A stretch of DNA of 64,000 nt, taken from contig JAAKEZ010000010.1 of NCBI GenBank assembly GCA_018475625.1, positions 1 to 64,000 of the forward strand, read 5' to 3'. The notes beneath the pieces were generated by a model. The model was not told the DNA's origin and did not search any database. It saw only the letters and a program-made list of their open reading frames with translations. Positions 1-7,886 of this stretch are shown here, piece by piece. The stretch is from Candidatus Bathyarchaeota archaeon A05DMB-2. GTDB taxonomy: Archaea > Thermoproteota > Bathyarchaeia > Bathyarchaeales > Bathycorpusculaceae. The position numbers were made by a program, and so were the translations under genes. Within the stretch, counting starts at the first letter, position 1. Each line of letters starts with the position of its first letter.

Positions 1-61
1 CACGGATTAAGGTGTCGGCCTTCGGAGCCGGAGATCGTGGGTTCAAATCCCACCGGGCCCG
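1..61 (+). tRNA. tRNA-Arg(TCG), 3' part, cut by window start
   Basis: Anticodon stem TCGGC/GCCGG encloses the 7-base loop CTTCGGA, placing TCG at anticodon positions 34-36. A T arm follows (GTGGG, TTCAAAT, CCCAC) and the 3' acceptor strand CGGGCCC with discriminator G at 61. The 5' acceptor strand and part of the D arm lie outside the window. CCA is not encoded. Confidence 0.9.
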
Positions 62-188
62 CTTTTTTCAAGCGCATATCTTCTAAAAATGCTTACAGTA
101 ACATCAGCGTAGTTTTTTCCAGCGGAAAAGAATTTAAAACCAGAACCGCCATGGTTAACAATAGCAAGCTATTAGGAAGCGGTTTTGG

Positions 189-551
189 TTGTCAACTTTC
201 TCAAGCTTTAAAGGATCTGCATGGAACTACCGGGTAATTGCCACGAGACCGATTCTGGTCAAAGACAAGAACGACCGACTGCGTAAAGCCGTTGCAATAG
301 ACCTTCTATCCAGCCTGCCCTTTGCCTTCGAATTTTCCAACGAAATCTCGGCAGAAGCGGTTGAGGTTGAAAAGCAGTTCTCAGCAACGTTTAAGATTTA
401 CACTTCGAAGAACGTGCAGGACGTAGACAGCGCGCTCATCGAGTTCTTCGAGGTTCTAGACGTAGACCAGAACTTCGAGAACTTCATCCGAGCCTACTGG
501 ATTTATCCCACCCTCATAATCTTTGAACTCACCCGAATAGAGCCGTTGTAG
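189..551 (+). CDS. hypothetical protein, 120 aa
   Basis: Not recognised. The frame opens at a TTG at 189 and ends 4 bp before the convergent PAC2 gene. The product is mixed alpha/beta in appearance, acidic in the second half and without membrane segments, signal peptide or metal-binding cysteines. It lies just after tRNA-Arg, so it may have its own promoter in the short gap. The TTG start is uncertain because no clear Shine-Dalgarno site is visible, but no other in-frame ATG occurs near the 5' end. The codon pattern looks like a real gene rather than an antisense shadow. Confidence 0.5.
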   Translation: MSTFSSFKGSAWNYRVIATRPILVKDKNDRLRKAVAIDLLSSLPFAFEFSNEISAEAVEVEKQFSATFKIYTSKNVQDVDSALIEFFEVLDVDQNFENFIRAYWIYPTLIIFELTRIEPL

Positions 552-555
552 CGTT

Positions 556-1236
556 TTACCTGCGGAAGCCGAGCATCTGGTTCAGGACTTCTAAAATTAT
601 CGCGGAGGCAGTGGGGTCTGGAAACTCTGGGTCCTCAGGTGCTGGTTCCGTGCCGGCAAACAGGCAAAGGGCGGCTATGCCTTTCAGTTTTGCCAAGCCG
701 AAGACTAAGCCTGAAAAACCATAAAACGGTCCAGTATATTCCACTTCGAGGTTTAGCGTCTCTTTCATCTCTCGAATTATGTCCGGGCTGGTGGCTGCGC
801 AGCAGACCTTTCTGGTTTCTGAACCGTAACCAGCTGTGACTACGATTCTCGAAACTCCAAACTCGCTTAGAAACTCAACAACCTTTTCTGCCACACTGTA
901 CTGACCAGTGAAGTTCGCGTGGTACCCCTTCACAATGACTATGGAAGGAGAAGGACACGTGTAGAACTGGACTTTCGGCAGGTCTACTCGACCCTGCTTT
1001 ACTCTGGCGCCGCCGACACCAGGCAGCAAATAATGCGACACATAGGAAGGTTTAGTGTGATAAATCAGCGGAAGGTGACTGGAGTAAAGTTCAGCTGTCA
1101 ACTCCGCTTTTGTGGCGTCTATAAGCTGATTCACAACGAGATTGCCTACGGACCGTAAGCCTGGGGAGCCTACGACGGCTACTGGCTTCTTCAATTCAGC
1201 CTTTCGCAGCCGTTCTATCCAGATGCCCGTATCCAT
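556..1236 (-). CDS. PAC2 family protein (proteasome assembly chaperone-like)
   Basis: A 226-aa protein of the PAC2 (DUF75) family. Archaeal members related to PbaA/PbaB act as assembly chaperones for the 20S proteasome or as ATP-independent chaperones. The N-terminal KKPVAVVGSPGLRSVGNLVV segment and the later GPFYGFSGLVFGLAKLKGI segment are the family's two glycine-rich landmarks, and the length is normal. The gene is 16 bp downstream of a second PAC2 paralog on the same strand, so the two probably form an operon and may build hetero-oligomers; that pairing is inference. Confidence 0.8.
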   Translation of the reverse strand: MDTGIWIERLRKAELKKPVAVVGSPGLRSVGNLVVNQLIDATKAELTAELYSSHLPLIYHTKPSYVSHYLLPGVGGARVKQGRVDLPKVQFYTCPSPSIVIVKGYHANFTGQYSVAEKVVEFLSEFGVSRIVVTAGYGSETRKVCCAATSPDIIREMKETLNLEVEYTGPFYGFSGLVFGLAKLKGIAALCLFAGTEPAPEDPEFPDPTASAIILEVLNQMLGFRR

Positions 1237-1252
1237 CGAGGTTCCTTCGCTT

Positions 1253-2029
1253 TCATGTTACGTAGCTTGGTTTCTTGGCAGTCTCTGACAGCTCTTGCTT
1301 TATTCGCCGTTCGACCTCTGCCATCCTTGCGATTATCTCATCCATCTCCCGGGCTTGCTCATCCAGCGGCTCCATGTCCACTTTCAGGTTCAGGGATGCC
1401 GTCAGCAACTTCAACACTGCTTTGGACGCTTTGGCATCTATGATGTATTGTCCTGTGGGTGTTTGATAGCCTCTTGTTTCTCCCATCAGGCAAATGGCGT
1501 CAACGTTTCTCTTTTTGGCTAAGCCTATGATTAACCCGTTCTCGCCCGAGATAACGCCTTCATCCAAGGGTATCACGCCCATCTTCTTCATTTCCTCAAG
1601 CGCTTCAGCACTTGTCGCGGTTCCATAAACATTAGGCACATCGAAAACGCGGTCACTCACGTACGCGGCTAGAGAATAAACCTTCTTCACGCCGTTGGCT
1701 ACCGCCCAATCCAGCAGCGTGTCCGCTATCTCATACTGTCCCTCAGGCGAAAAAGCTTGAGAATTACCTGAAAAGAACACCAGGTCACCTGCCGTTTCAT
1801 CCTTAAGAAAGTATAGTTCATTCCTGAGAAGCTCTACGATGCCGTCGCTTCTTATCAGAACATACGGAGGAAAATACTTAGAGTAGACTTCCGCGACCAG
1901 CTCCGCCTTAAGCTGCTGTATAAGGTAATCTACTGACAACTTTCCGATGTAGGCGATTCCTGGAAGACCGCTGATCAGCGTGAAATCTTTTGGGACAAAT
2001 TTTTTCAGAATTTTAATCTCGACGTTCAT
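1253..2029 (-). CDS. PAC2 family protein, second paralog
   Basis: A 258-aa PAC2/DUF75 protein, longer than its neighbour by a charged C-terminal helix (about residues 215-250, rich in E, R and K). The core carries LISGLPGIAYIGKLSVDYLI near the N-terminus and GENGLIIGLAKKRNVDAICL about residue 160. It is the promoter-proximal gene of the two-gene PAC2 operon and starts at an ATG at 2029. Likely role: soluble chaperone or assembly factor in proteasome biogenesis, by family membership only. Confidence 0.8.
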   Translation of the reverse strand: MNVEIKILKKFVPKDFTLISGLPGIAYIGKLSVDYLIQQLKAELVAEVYSKYFPPYVLIRSDGIVELLRNELYFLKDETAGDLVFFSGNSQAFSPEGQYEIADTLLDWAVANGVKKVYSLAAYVSDRVFDVPNVYGTATSAEALEEMKKMGVIPLDEGVISGENGLIIGLAKKRNVDAICLMGETRGYQTPTGQYIIDAKASKAVLKLLTASLNLKVDMEPLDEQAREMDEIIARMAEVERRIKQELSETAKKPSYVT

Positions 2030-2188
2030 AGGCTACTATGTCTTTTGGTTGTTATTAAGCTGAGTGCTTGTGTGAACAGTTTCCTAATTATGGCGTCACA
2101 TAATCATCCATTAGCCTTTTTCCTCCTCGCGGGTTTTTCCGCGGAGTATAAATAACTCTTCTCGGATAGATTTCTTGAGTGAACCAGG

Positions 2189-2437
2189 GTGGTTCGTCTT
2201 TCTAAAAACCAGAAAAAAATCCTAGAGATGCTAGAAATAAAGCCAAACATGACCACGAAGGAGATAGCGGAAACTTTATTCGGCAAAATCATAGAGTACC
2301 GGACCAAAGAGTACAGTTCCACCATGCGGAGCTTGGTGTCGCTAGAAAGGCAGGGATTGGTAGAGAGGGTTCAGGTTCAGCTCAGGTGGCGCCGTAAACC
2401 CAAAACTCCAGAGGCTTTGGCTTCAGAACATGCATAA
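2189..2437 (+). CDS. winged-helix DNA-binding protein, 82 aa
   Basis: A small transcription-regulator-like protein: a predicted helix-turn-helix at about residues 20-45 (NMTTKEIAETLFGK) followed by a recognition helix and a basic wing (VQLRWRRKPK). It starts at GTG 2189. A box A-like TATAAATAA lies at about 2147, roughly 40 bases upstream, so the leader is short. It is followed by the ABC transporter operon and may regulate it. Target unknown. Confidence 0.6.
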   Translation: MVRLSKNQKKILEMLEIKPNMTTKEIAETLFGKIIEYRTKEYSSTMRSLVSLERQGLVERVQVQLRWRRKPKTPEALASEHA

Positions 2438-2506
2438 AACTTCGTCAAGATTTCAGTGTATCTGCGGGCAACGGGTTATATTTTGGAAGACGATGAATTA
2501 CTAATA

Positions 2507-3541
2507 ATGCAAAACGAGAACGCCATTGAAACGTTCGGGCTGACAAAAACCTTCTACTCTAAGCTCAGTGCTGTAAATGGACGCTGGCTGTTTCGGCACA
2601 AGGAAAACAGGATAGTGACAGCTGTTGACCACCTTAGCTTGGAAATCAAGAGAGGCGAACTGTTCGGTCTGCTTGGACCAAACGGGGCTGGAAAAACCAC
2701 GTTGGTAAAGATGCTTTGCACGCTTTTGCCTCCCGACGAAGGAACCGCGCGTGTAAACGGCTTTGACGTTCTACGGGAGCAGATGAGCGTCAAACAGTCG
2801 CTGGGCACGTTGTTCAGCGTTGGTGAACGTGGCTTCTTCTGGAGACTCAGCGGCTACCGAAACTTGGAGTTCTACGCTGCCATTTACAATGTGCCAAGAG
2901 AGAAGCGCAAGGAAAGAATTATGGAGGTCTTGAACCTAGTCGGGTTGGGAGACAACGGATTTCAACTGTACCAGAAGTACTCAGGTGGCATGAAACGGAA
3001 ACTTTCGTTGGCGAGGACGTTGCTTCCCGACCCGCCTATACTCTTGTTAGACGAGCCGACCACAGGATTGGACGTTATCGCTTCAAGGAACATCAGAGAT
3101 TTCATCAAGAACACGCTGAGCAAAGAACGGTGCAAAACAGTGTTGTACACCACGCATTATGTTGAGGAGGCAGCGCAAATCTGCGACCGGGTTGCCATAA
3201 TGAACCGTGGAAGACTGGTCGCTTTGGACACGCCTGACGCCGTCAGGGACATGATAAAGAAGGCGGAACTCGTCGACATAGTGGTTGGGAACATAACCGA
3301 GGCTCAGGTAAATGCCATCAAAGGTTTGGAGGGCGTGGTTAACATAGTGTTTGACATGGAGGACAAGGTGATGGGGCAGAGGCACCTGCAGCTTCAGCTT
3401 GAAAGCTTAGACTCTCTGCGCTTGGTTTTTGATTACCTTTTCAAGCAGAAGATTCGGCTTGTGAATTTTAGGCGGGAAGAACCTACCTTGGAGGATGCCT
3501 TCATAGAATTGACTGAGAGGAGTTTGAAAGAGCGTGCTTAG
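2507..3541 (+). CDS. ABC transporter ATP-binding protein (ABC-2 export type)
   Basis: The ATPase subunit of an ABC-2 type exporter. Visible motifs are Walker A GPNGAGKTT, signature YSGGMKRKLSLAR, Walker B ILLLDEPTTGLD and a switch histidine in TTHYVEEA, followed by a DUF4162-like C-terminal extension (IVVGNITEAQ...LEDAFIELT) typical of multidrug or lipid exporters. I chose ATG 2507 (345 aa); the frame is open to a GTG at 2456 whose extra residues do not resemble the family. The stop overlaps the permease start by 8 bp, so the two are translationally coupled and form one transporter. Substrate unknown. Confidence 0.88.
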   Translation: MQNENAIETFGLTKTFYSKLSAVNGRWLFRHKENRIVTAVDHLSLEIKRGELFGLLGPNGAGKTTLVKMLCTLLPPDEGTARVNGFDVLREQMSVKQSLGTLFSVGERGFFWRLSGYRNLEFYAAIYNVPREKRKERIMEVLNLVGLGDNGFQLYQKYSGGMKRKLSLARTLLPDPPILLLDEPTTGLDVIASRNIRDFIKNTLSKERCKTVLYTTHYVEEAAQICDRVAIMNRGRLVALDTPDAVRDMIKKAELVDIVVGNITEAQVNAIKGLEGVVNIVFDMEDKVMGQRHLQLQLESLDSLRLVFDYLFKQKIRLVNFRREEPTLEDAFIELTERSLKERA

Positions 3542-4325
3542 GGAATTAGATAAAATCTACTATTTCATGAAGCGCGACATGCTTTCCTTCTCCACGTATA
3601 AGACTAACATCGTCTTGAGCGTGTTAAGCGCACTTTTCGGAGCCCTGTCTTACGCTTTTCTCGGCGCCAACGCTTCCATGCAGAGCGTGCTTCAACTCTA
3701 CGACATGTCCCTGACGACTTACCTGGTTATCGGAATCGCGTTTAACACGTATCTTGCGCAGAGCCTCACTCTCGTTCAGAAAACCATTAACCCGTGGGCT
3801 TTGGAGGAGGTTCTGGTTTCTCCCACACGGTTAACCACGTTCATCGTCGGCAGTTCCTTGTGGGGTTTCATCTGGAGCACAGGCGTCATCGCGATTTACC
3901 TTGCTGTGGGCGTCTTAGCCTTCGGTGTAGTGCTCAGCGTCAACTTGGTTGGAACCTTGCTGGTTTTGACGTTGGGCATCAGCACGTTTGTCGGTTTCAG
4001 CATGATAGGCGCGGGCATACTCATCCTCACGAAGCAAGGCGACCCCGTGACCACACTGATTACGATAGCCACGGGCTTGTTTGGAAACGTGCTTTTTCCA
4101 CCTCAGGTTATGCCGGTTCAGCTTCAGATAATCGCATATTTTGTTCCGCAGTACTACTTCTTCACATGCATCAGACTTATGCTTACAGGCAAACCTATTG
4201 GGTTAATTCTGCCTGACCTCTTGATTTTGGTTCTTATGTGCGCCGTGATTGTGCCGCTCGGCTACTTCATCTATTCTTGGTGCCTGAAAACCGCTAGGAA
4301 AAACGGAACCCTCTCATGGTTCTAA
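3534..4325 (+). CDS. ABC-2 type transporter permease
   Basis: A 263-aa integral membrane protein with about six hydrophobic segments (for example NIVLSVLSALFGALSYAFLG, VNLVGTLLVLTLGISTFVGF, LILPDLLILVLMCAVIVPLG). It is the membrane partner of the upstream ATPase, starting at a GTG inside that gene's 3' end. The EEVLVSPTR segment between helices matches the coupling region seen in ABC-2 permeases. It probably exports a lipid, drug or small molecule from the cytoplasm; the substrate cannot be read from sequence. Confidence 0.85.
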   Translation: MLRELDKIYYFMKRDMLSFSTYKTNIVLSVLSALFGALSYAFLGANASMQSVLQLYDMSLTTYLVIGIAFNTYLAQSLTLVQKTINPWALEEVLVSPTRLTTFIVGSSLWGFIWSTGVIAIYLAVGVLAFGVVLSVNLVGTLLVLTLGISTFVGFSMIGAGILILTKQGDPVTTLITIATGLFGNVLFPPQVMPVQLQIIAYFVPQYYFFTCIRLMLTGKPIGLILPDLLILVLMCAVIVPLGYFIYSWCLKTARKNGTLSWF

Positions 4326-4397
4326 ACCGCGTTTACACAAGGATGTTATTTTTTTCGCGGATAAATAAACCAAAAGATACCACTGCTTTCCGCGAAA

Positions 4398-4500
4398 ACT
4401 TTTTAAGGACTCAAAGAGTTCATTTGCCAGAATGGCGGGTGAGTGGTGTCTCCCACCCGTTCCGCCACATATAAAACCCGGAGTAGGGAGGCTAAAAAAC
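4398..4500 (+). promoter_or_regulatory. promoter and structured leader of the queT-queC operon (riboswitch candidate)
   Basis: A box A-like CTTTTTAAGG lies at about 4399-4408, placing the transcript start near 4430. The leader would then open with a stem CGGGTG (4436-4441) / CACCCG (4454-4459), extendable by GG/CC with two bulged T, or alternatively GGCGG (4434-4438) / CCGCC (4462-4466). GGTG/CACC in the loop offers a competing hairpin. A Shine-Dalgarno GGGAGG sits at 4486-4491. QueT genes in bacteria are often controlled by preQ1 riboswitches, but this sequence does not match a preQ1 class that I can recall, so a ligand is unproven. Confidence 0.4.
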
Positions 4501-4976
4501 TGAAGAAAACAAAGAATATTGCACTATTAGCCATTTATGCCGCGTTGTACGCGGCGTTAGTTTACATTTTCGCTTCAATATCCTTCTACGCGCTGCAGTT
4601 CAGAATCGCAGGAGTGCTGAGACCTGGAATCGCCAAAAAATGGATTTTGGCAGTCGGCTACGCCATCGGCGTGGTAATCGGCAACATCTTCAGCCCCTTC
4701 GGAGTTTACGACCTGCTGTTCATGCCTCTCATGAGTTTGCTGGCGGGCTTCGCGGGGTACTTGGCGGCTAAGCCGTTCAAGCAGAATTACTTCGTCGCTG
4801 GCGCCGTAATCGCAACGATAATTCCGATAAGCGTCAGCTGGATGCTTAGTCAACTGTTCGGAGATCCTATGCTGGCAACGTTGCCGTATCTGCTAATTGC
4901 CGAACAAACCGTTTGCTTAATCGGAGCGGTCGCGTTCAAACTCATCGAAACCAGATTCAAATGGTGGCAAGCATGA
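4443..4976 (+). CDS. QueT-family transporter (queuosine-precursor uptake)
   Basis: A membrane protein of about five or six helices, with the family's N-terminal NIALLAIYAALYAALVYIFA and FRIAGVLRP...AIGVVIGNIFSPFGVYDLLFMP pattern. QueT/COG4708 proteins are ECF S-component-like importers of 7-deazaguanine or queuosine precursors. ATGA overlap with queC supports that role. The start is doubtful: the open frame begins at GTG 4443, inside the leader hairpin, whereas the Shine-Dalgarno GGGAGG at 4486-4491 is perfectly spaced for a CTG at 4500, giving a protein starting at KKTKN. If CTG is used, 4430-4499 is untranslated leader. Confidence 0.8.
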   Translation: MVSPTRSATYKTRSREAKKLKKTKNIALLAIYAALYAALVYIFASISFYALQFRIAGVLRPGIAKKWILAVGYAIGVVIGNIFSPFGVYDLLFMPLMSLLAGFAGYLAAKPFKQNYFVAGAVIATIIPISVSWMLSQLFGDPMLATLPYLLIAEQTVCLIGAVAFKLIETRFKWWQA

Positions 4977-5623
4977 AGGAAAAATGTGTAATAGTCTTGA
5001 GCGGCGGACCCGACTCTGCAACAGTTGCGTACTGGGCTAAAAAACAAGGATACAACCTAAGCGCCATAACTTTCAAGTACGGTCAAATCGCCGCAAAGGA
5101 AACCGACAGCGCCCAGAAAATAGCCACAAAACTAGGAATCCCCATAAAAGTAATTGACTTGTCAACTTTAAAGGAAGTCTTCGGCAACGTCACCTCGCTT
5201 TGTAACGCGGATATTCCGATGACGTCAAGTTTCAGCCAGCCCATAATTGTGCCGTTCAGGAACGCTATTTTCCTTTCGGTGGCGGTTTCTTACGCCACTT
5301 CAATCGGCGCAAACAAGATCTTCTACGGCGCTCAGGGGTCGGATGAGCCGTTTTATCCAGACTGCAGACGCGAATTCTACAAAGCTTTCGAAACAGCCGC
5401 CTTCCTCGGAACAGGAGCCAAAGTGTCAATTGGAGCGCCGTTCAGTGGCATACCCAAATCTGAAACAATACGTGCAGGCGCGGAGCTAGGTGTGCCGTTT
5501 GAGCTCACGTGGTCCTGCTATTTTAACGGCTTGAAGCACTGTGGAAAATGCGAGTCATGCGTAAACCGGAAGAAAGCGTTTAACGAAGCAGGTATATGCG
5601 ACCCAACTGCATACGAGGAGTGA
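4973..5623 (+). CDS. queC: 7-cyano-7-deazaguanine synthase QueC
   Basis: QueC converts 7-carboxy-7-deazaguanine to preQ0 with ATP and ammonia; in archaea preQ0 is inserted into tRNA for archaeosine. The PP-loop ATP pyrophosphatase motif SGGPDSAT is at the N-terminus, and the C-terminal zinc site reads CYFNGLKHCGKCESC. The length (216 aa) fits the family. ATG 4973 is chosen because it overlaps the queT stop as ATGA; the frame is open 20 codons further upstream but those lie inside queT. Pairing with a QueT importer suggests both synthesis and salvage of deazapurine precursors. Confidence 0.92.
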   Translation: MKEKCVIVLSGGPDSATVAYWAKKQGYNLSAITFKYGQIAAKETDSAQKIATKLGIPIKVIDLSTLKEVFGNVTSLCNADIPMTSSFSQPIIVPFRNAIFLSVAVSYATSIGANKIFYGAQGSDEPFYPDCRREFYKAFETAAFLGTGAKVSIGAPFSGIPKSETIRAGAELGVPFELTWSCYFNGLKHCGKCESCVNRKKAFNEAGICDPTAYEE

Positions 5624-5628
5624 ACCTG

Positions 5629-6702
5629 CTATAGTAGTGTTGTCTGTTTTTCCCCCTTGATGAAGCTGGAGACTCGGACGCCGATGAGCCGCACTTTTCT
5701 GTCGCTCCGCAGGTACGGCTGAAGCAGTTCTCGCGCGGTTTTCTGTAGGTCTTGCGTGCGGTTAGTCATGAACTGCAGAGTTTTGCTTCGCGTGTGAGTT
5801 TCAAAATTCTCGTACCGCACCTTCACGGTTACGGTTTTAAAGAAGAGGTTTTGGCTCAGCGTTTCTTTGGTGACCTCTTCCGAAAGCGTATTCAGCGCCT
5901 TCAGCACCGTCTCCGCGTCTTTGATGTCCTCTTCAAAAGTGGTTTCATGACTTATGGATTTGACCCCTGTCCGCTGCTCCACCTCACTTCGATCTATCCC
6001 ACGTGCCATGAGGTGCATCTGCGTGCCCATCACGCCGAAGTTTTCAGCCAGCACGCTGGGGTCGTAGTGGGCGAGGTCGCCTATGGTGTTTATGCCGAGT
6101 GCTTTGAGTTTTTCTTCGGTTTTACGTCCAACCCAGAGAAGCTTGCGGACCGGAAGTGGAGCCAGAAAGCGCTCTGCTTCGTCGTCTCTGACGATGGTTA
6201 AGCCGTCGGGTTTCTGGTAGTCGCTCGCCACTTTCGCCACCAGCTTGTTTGGTCCAACGCCGATGGAGCATGTGAGTCGTTCCTTCTCGAGAATTTCCTG
6301 TTTTATTTGTTTGGCTATGGTTTCGGCTTCAGTGTAATCCTTTGCTCTGGCGGTGATGTCTAGGAAAGCCTCGTCGATTCCCCATCGCTCGAACTTGTCT
6401 GCGTATTTTCGCACGATGTCCATGATTCTTAGCGAAACCTCTATGTACAAGGGGAAGTTTGGCGGGAGGTAAACAGCTCCGGGGCAGAGTTTCCAGGCGC
6501 GGCTGATGGGCATTCCTGAGCGTACGCCTGCTTTGCGGGCTTCGTAGTTGCTGGTGCTGACGACGCCGCGTCCTTTGCCCTGTTTCGGGTCTGCGCCGAC
6601 TACGACGGGTTTGCCCTTGTACTCAGGGTGTTCGCGTTCTTCGACGGCTGTGTAGAAGTGGTCCATGTCTATGTGGAGTATGATGCGTTTCTTTTCGCTC
6701 AT
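5629..6702 (-). CDS. dinB: Y-family DNA polymerase IV (Dpo4/DinB)
   Basis: A translesion polymerase. The catalytic motifs are HIDMDHFYTAVEE (first metal Asp), YEARKAGVRSGMP and GIDEAFLD (second carboxylates), with the HhH region SIGVGPNKLVAKVASD and a little-finger domain at the C-terminus. The protein ends KGEKQTTLL, a PCNA-interacting peptide-like tail. I chose ATG 6702 (357 aa, the normal Dpo4 size); the frame is open to 6789 but the extra 29 residues are not family-like. It converges with queC, 5 bp apart. Confidence 0.92.
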   Translation of the reverse strand: MSEKKRIILHIDMDHFYTAVEEREHPEYKGKPVVVGADPKQGKGRGVVSTSNYEARKAGVRSGMPISRAWKLCPGAVYLPPNFPLYIEVSLRIMDIVRKYADKFERWGIDEAFLDITARAKDYTEAETIAKQIKQEILEKERLTCSIGVGPNKLVAKVASDYQKPDGLTIVRDDEAERFLAPLPVRKLLWVGRKTEEKLKALGINTIGDLAHYDPSVLAENFGVMGTQMHLMARGIDRSEVEQRTGVKSISHETTFEEDIKDAETVLKALNTLSEEVTKETLSQNLFFKTVTVKVRYENFETHTRSKTLQFMTNRTQDLQKTARELLQPYLRSDRKVRLIGVRVSSFIKGEKQTTLL

Positions 6703-6859
6703 GCCCTTTTTCCACTTATGGGTTTGGTGTGTTTCGGATTTAAAACCTGCTGTCAGTTGCTTAACTGAATCGGAATCAGAATTGAGCATGCATAATGTTT
6801 AAGGCTTGGTGCTCTAAAAAGTACCTACCTAACAATATGCTTGGAGTGTAGAGAATCAG

Positions 6860-7090
6860 ATGCCTAATCAACTGTCAAAGGAAGCCGCCAGCCAGATAGC
6901 AGTCGAGTTTCTCAAGCAACAGAAGAACACAGACAAGATTGAAATTGCAATGATTGAAGAGCACACTGACGGCTGGATGGTCAGGGGAACATGCCCCATA
7001 GATATGGAAGGACACCCTTGGGCGGAAAAATTCGCCGTCGTCGTTGACTGGAAAGGAAAAATCAAAGATACAAACTATGCACTGCTATAA
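6860..7090 (+). CDS. hypothetical protein, 76 aa
   Basis: Not recognised by name. A short cytosolic protein with an N-terminal helix (SKEAASQIAVEFLKQQK) and a beta-rich rest with GWMVRG and FAVVVDWKGKIKDTNYAL, which recalls the one-domain PepSY-like or cystatin-like fold in layout only. ATG 6860 directly follows a short leader after TGTAGAGAATCAG. It is divergent from dinB with about 157 bp between the starts, which must hold both promoters. Confidence 0.6.
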   Translation: MPNQLSKEAASQIAVEFLKQQKNTDKIEIAMIEEHTDGWMVRGTCPIDMEGHPWAEKFAVVVDWKGKIKDTNYALL

Positions 7091-7234
7091 AAACGCCCAC
7101 CGGTTCCTAACTTCTAATTTTAGTAAAATCCATAATGCTGGCATGGACCTGCAATAAGATAAGTAAGAAAATAGGATTCGCATCAAAATTGAGAGAAATT
7201 GATACCGAAAAGAAAAATGGGTTTAGTGGGCATG

Positions 7235-7852
7235 TTAATCGATTTTTATCGATTCGCCTTTTGGCTGCTCTTCTTTTCTTATGGGTAAAGTTACTTCCAG
7301 TACACCGTTCTTATAGGTTGATTTGGCGTTTCTGACATCGACTTTTCTGGGCAACTCAATTTCCTTGTAGTAGCTGCGTTCAGCGCTGTCCACAGAAATC
7401 GTCAAAGCGTCCTCGGTTCCATGAAGTTTTATATCGCTTTTGTCAACGCCTGGCAATTCAACAACAACTTTAACGTCACCGTCCATAACAGCCACATCAA
7501 CCAGAGGCTCCCTCTCTTTCCTTATGTCTAGGGCTGCTCTGCCCAGTTTAGGCTGTGGTTTGATGTTTCCGAACTCGCGGATTTCTGGCTTGCCATCAGG
7601 ACCAATTTTCATAGTGTAGCCGTAAACGAAAGGTCCCCACTCGTCTACTCTTGTTCCATCGGGTAACACTCGAGTCTGGTGCAGGTCTTTTGGCGCTCTC
7701 TTCGCAAGTTCCTGAAACTCACGCTGCATGTACTCGTGCATCTCTCTAAACTGTGCTTCTAAGCTATCAAACAAGCTTCTTCCGAAAAATGGATAAAATC
7801 TCCGTCGGAACCAGCTGGGGACCCACTCATCTTCGTTATAATTGTACATCAA
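7235..7852 (-). CDS. small heat shock protein, Hsp20/alpha-crystallin family
   Basis: A 205-aa ATP-independent holdase. The N-terminal half has an aromatic, Met-rich region (SWFRRRFYPFFGRSLFD, then an amphipathic FREMHEYMQREFQEL helix) and a G/P-rich linker. The alpha-crystallin domain spans about residues 110-195 with VVVELPGVDKSDIKL and the conserved NGVLEVTLP. The C-terminus carries an I-x-I motif (SIKID) used for oligomer assembly. It lies 34 bp downstream of the thermosome gene on the same strand, so both heat-shock proteins may share a transcript. Confidence 0.92.
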   Translation of the reverse strand: MMYNYNEDEWVPSWFRRRFYPFFGRSLFDSLEAQFREMHEYMQREFQELAKRAPKDLHQTRVLPDGTRVDEWGPFVYGYTMKIGPDGKPEIREFGNIKPQPKLGRAALDIRKEREPLVDVAVMDGDVKVVVELPGVDKSDIKLHGTEDALTISVDSAERSYYKEIELPRKVDVRNAKSTYKNGVLEVTLPIRKEEQPKGESIKID

Positions 7853-7886
7853 CGTTCACCTCTTCAAAAAGAAGTTATGCTTGCTG

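Noticed and set aside
1346-1355. CTCCCGGGCT resembling the tRNA-Gln core
   Set aside because: It lies inside the coding sequence of a PAC2 gene, 33 kb from the element and only ten bases long.
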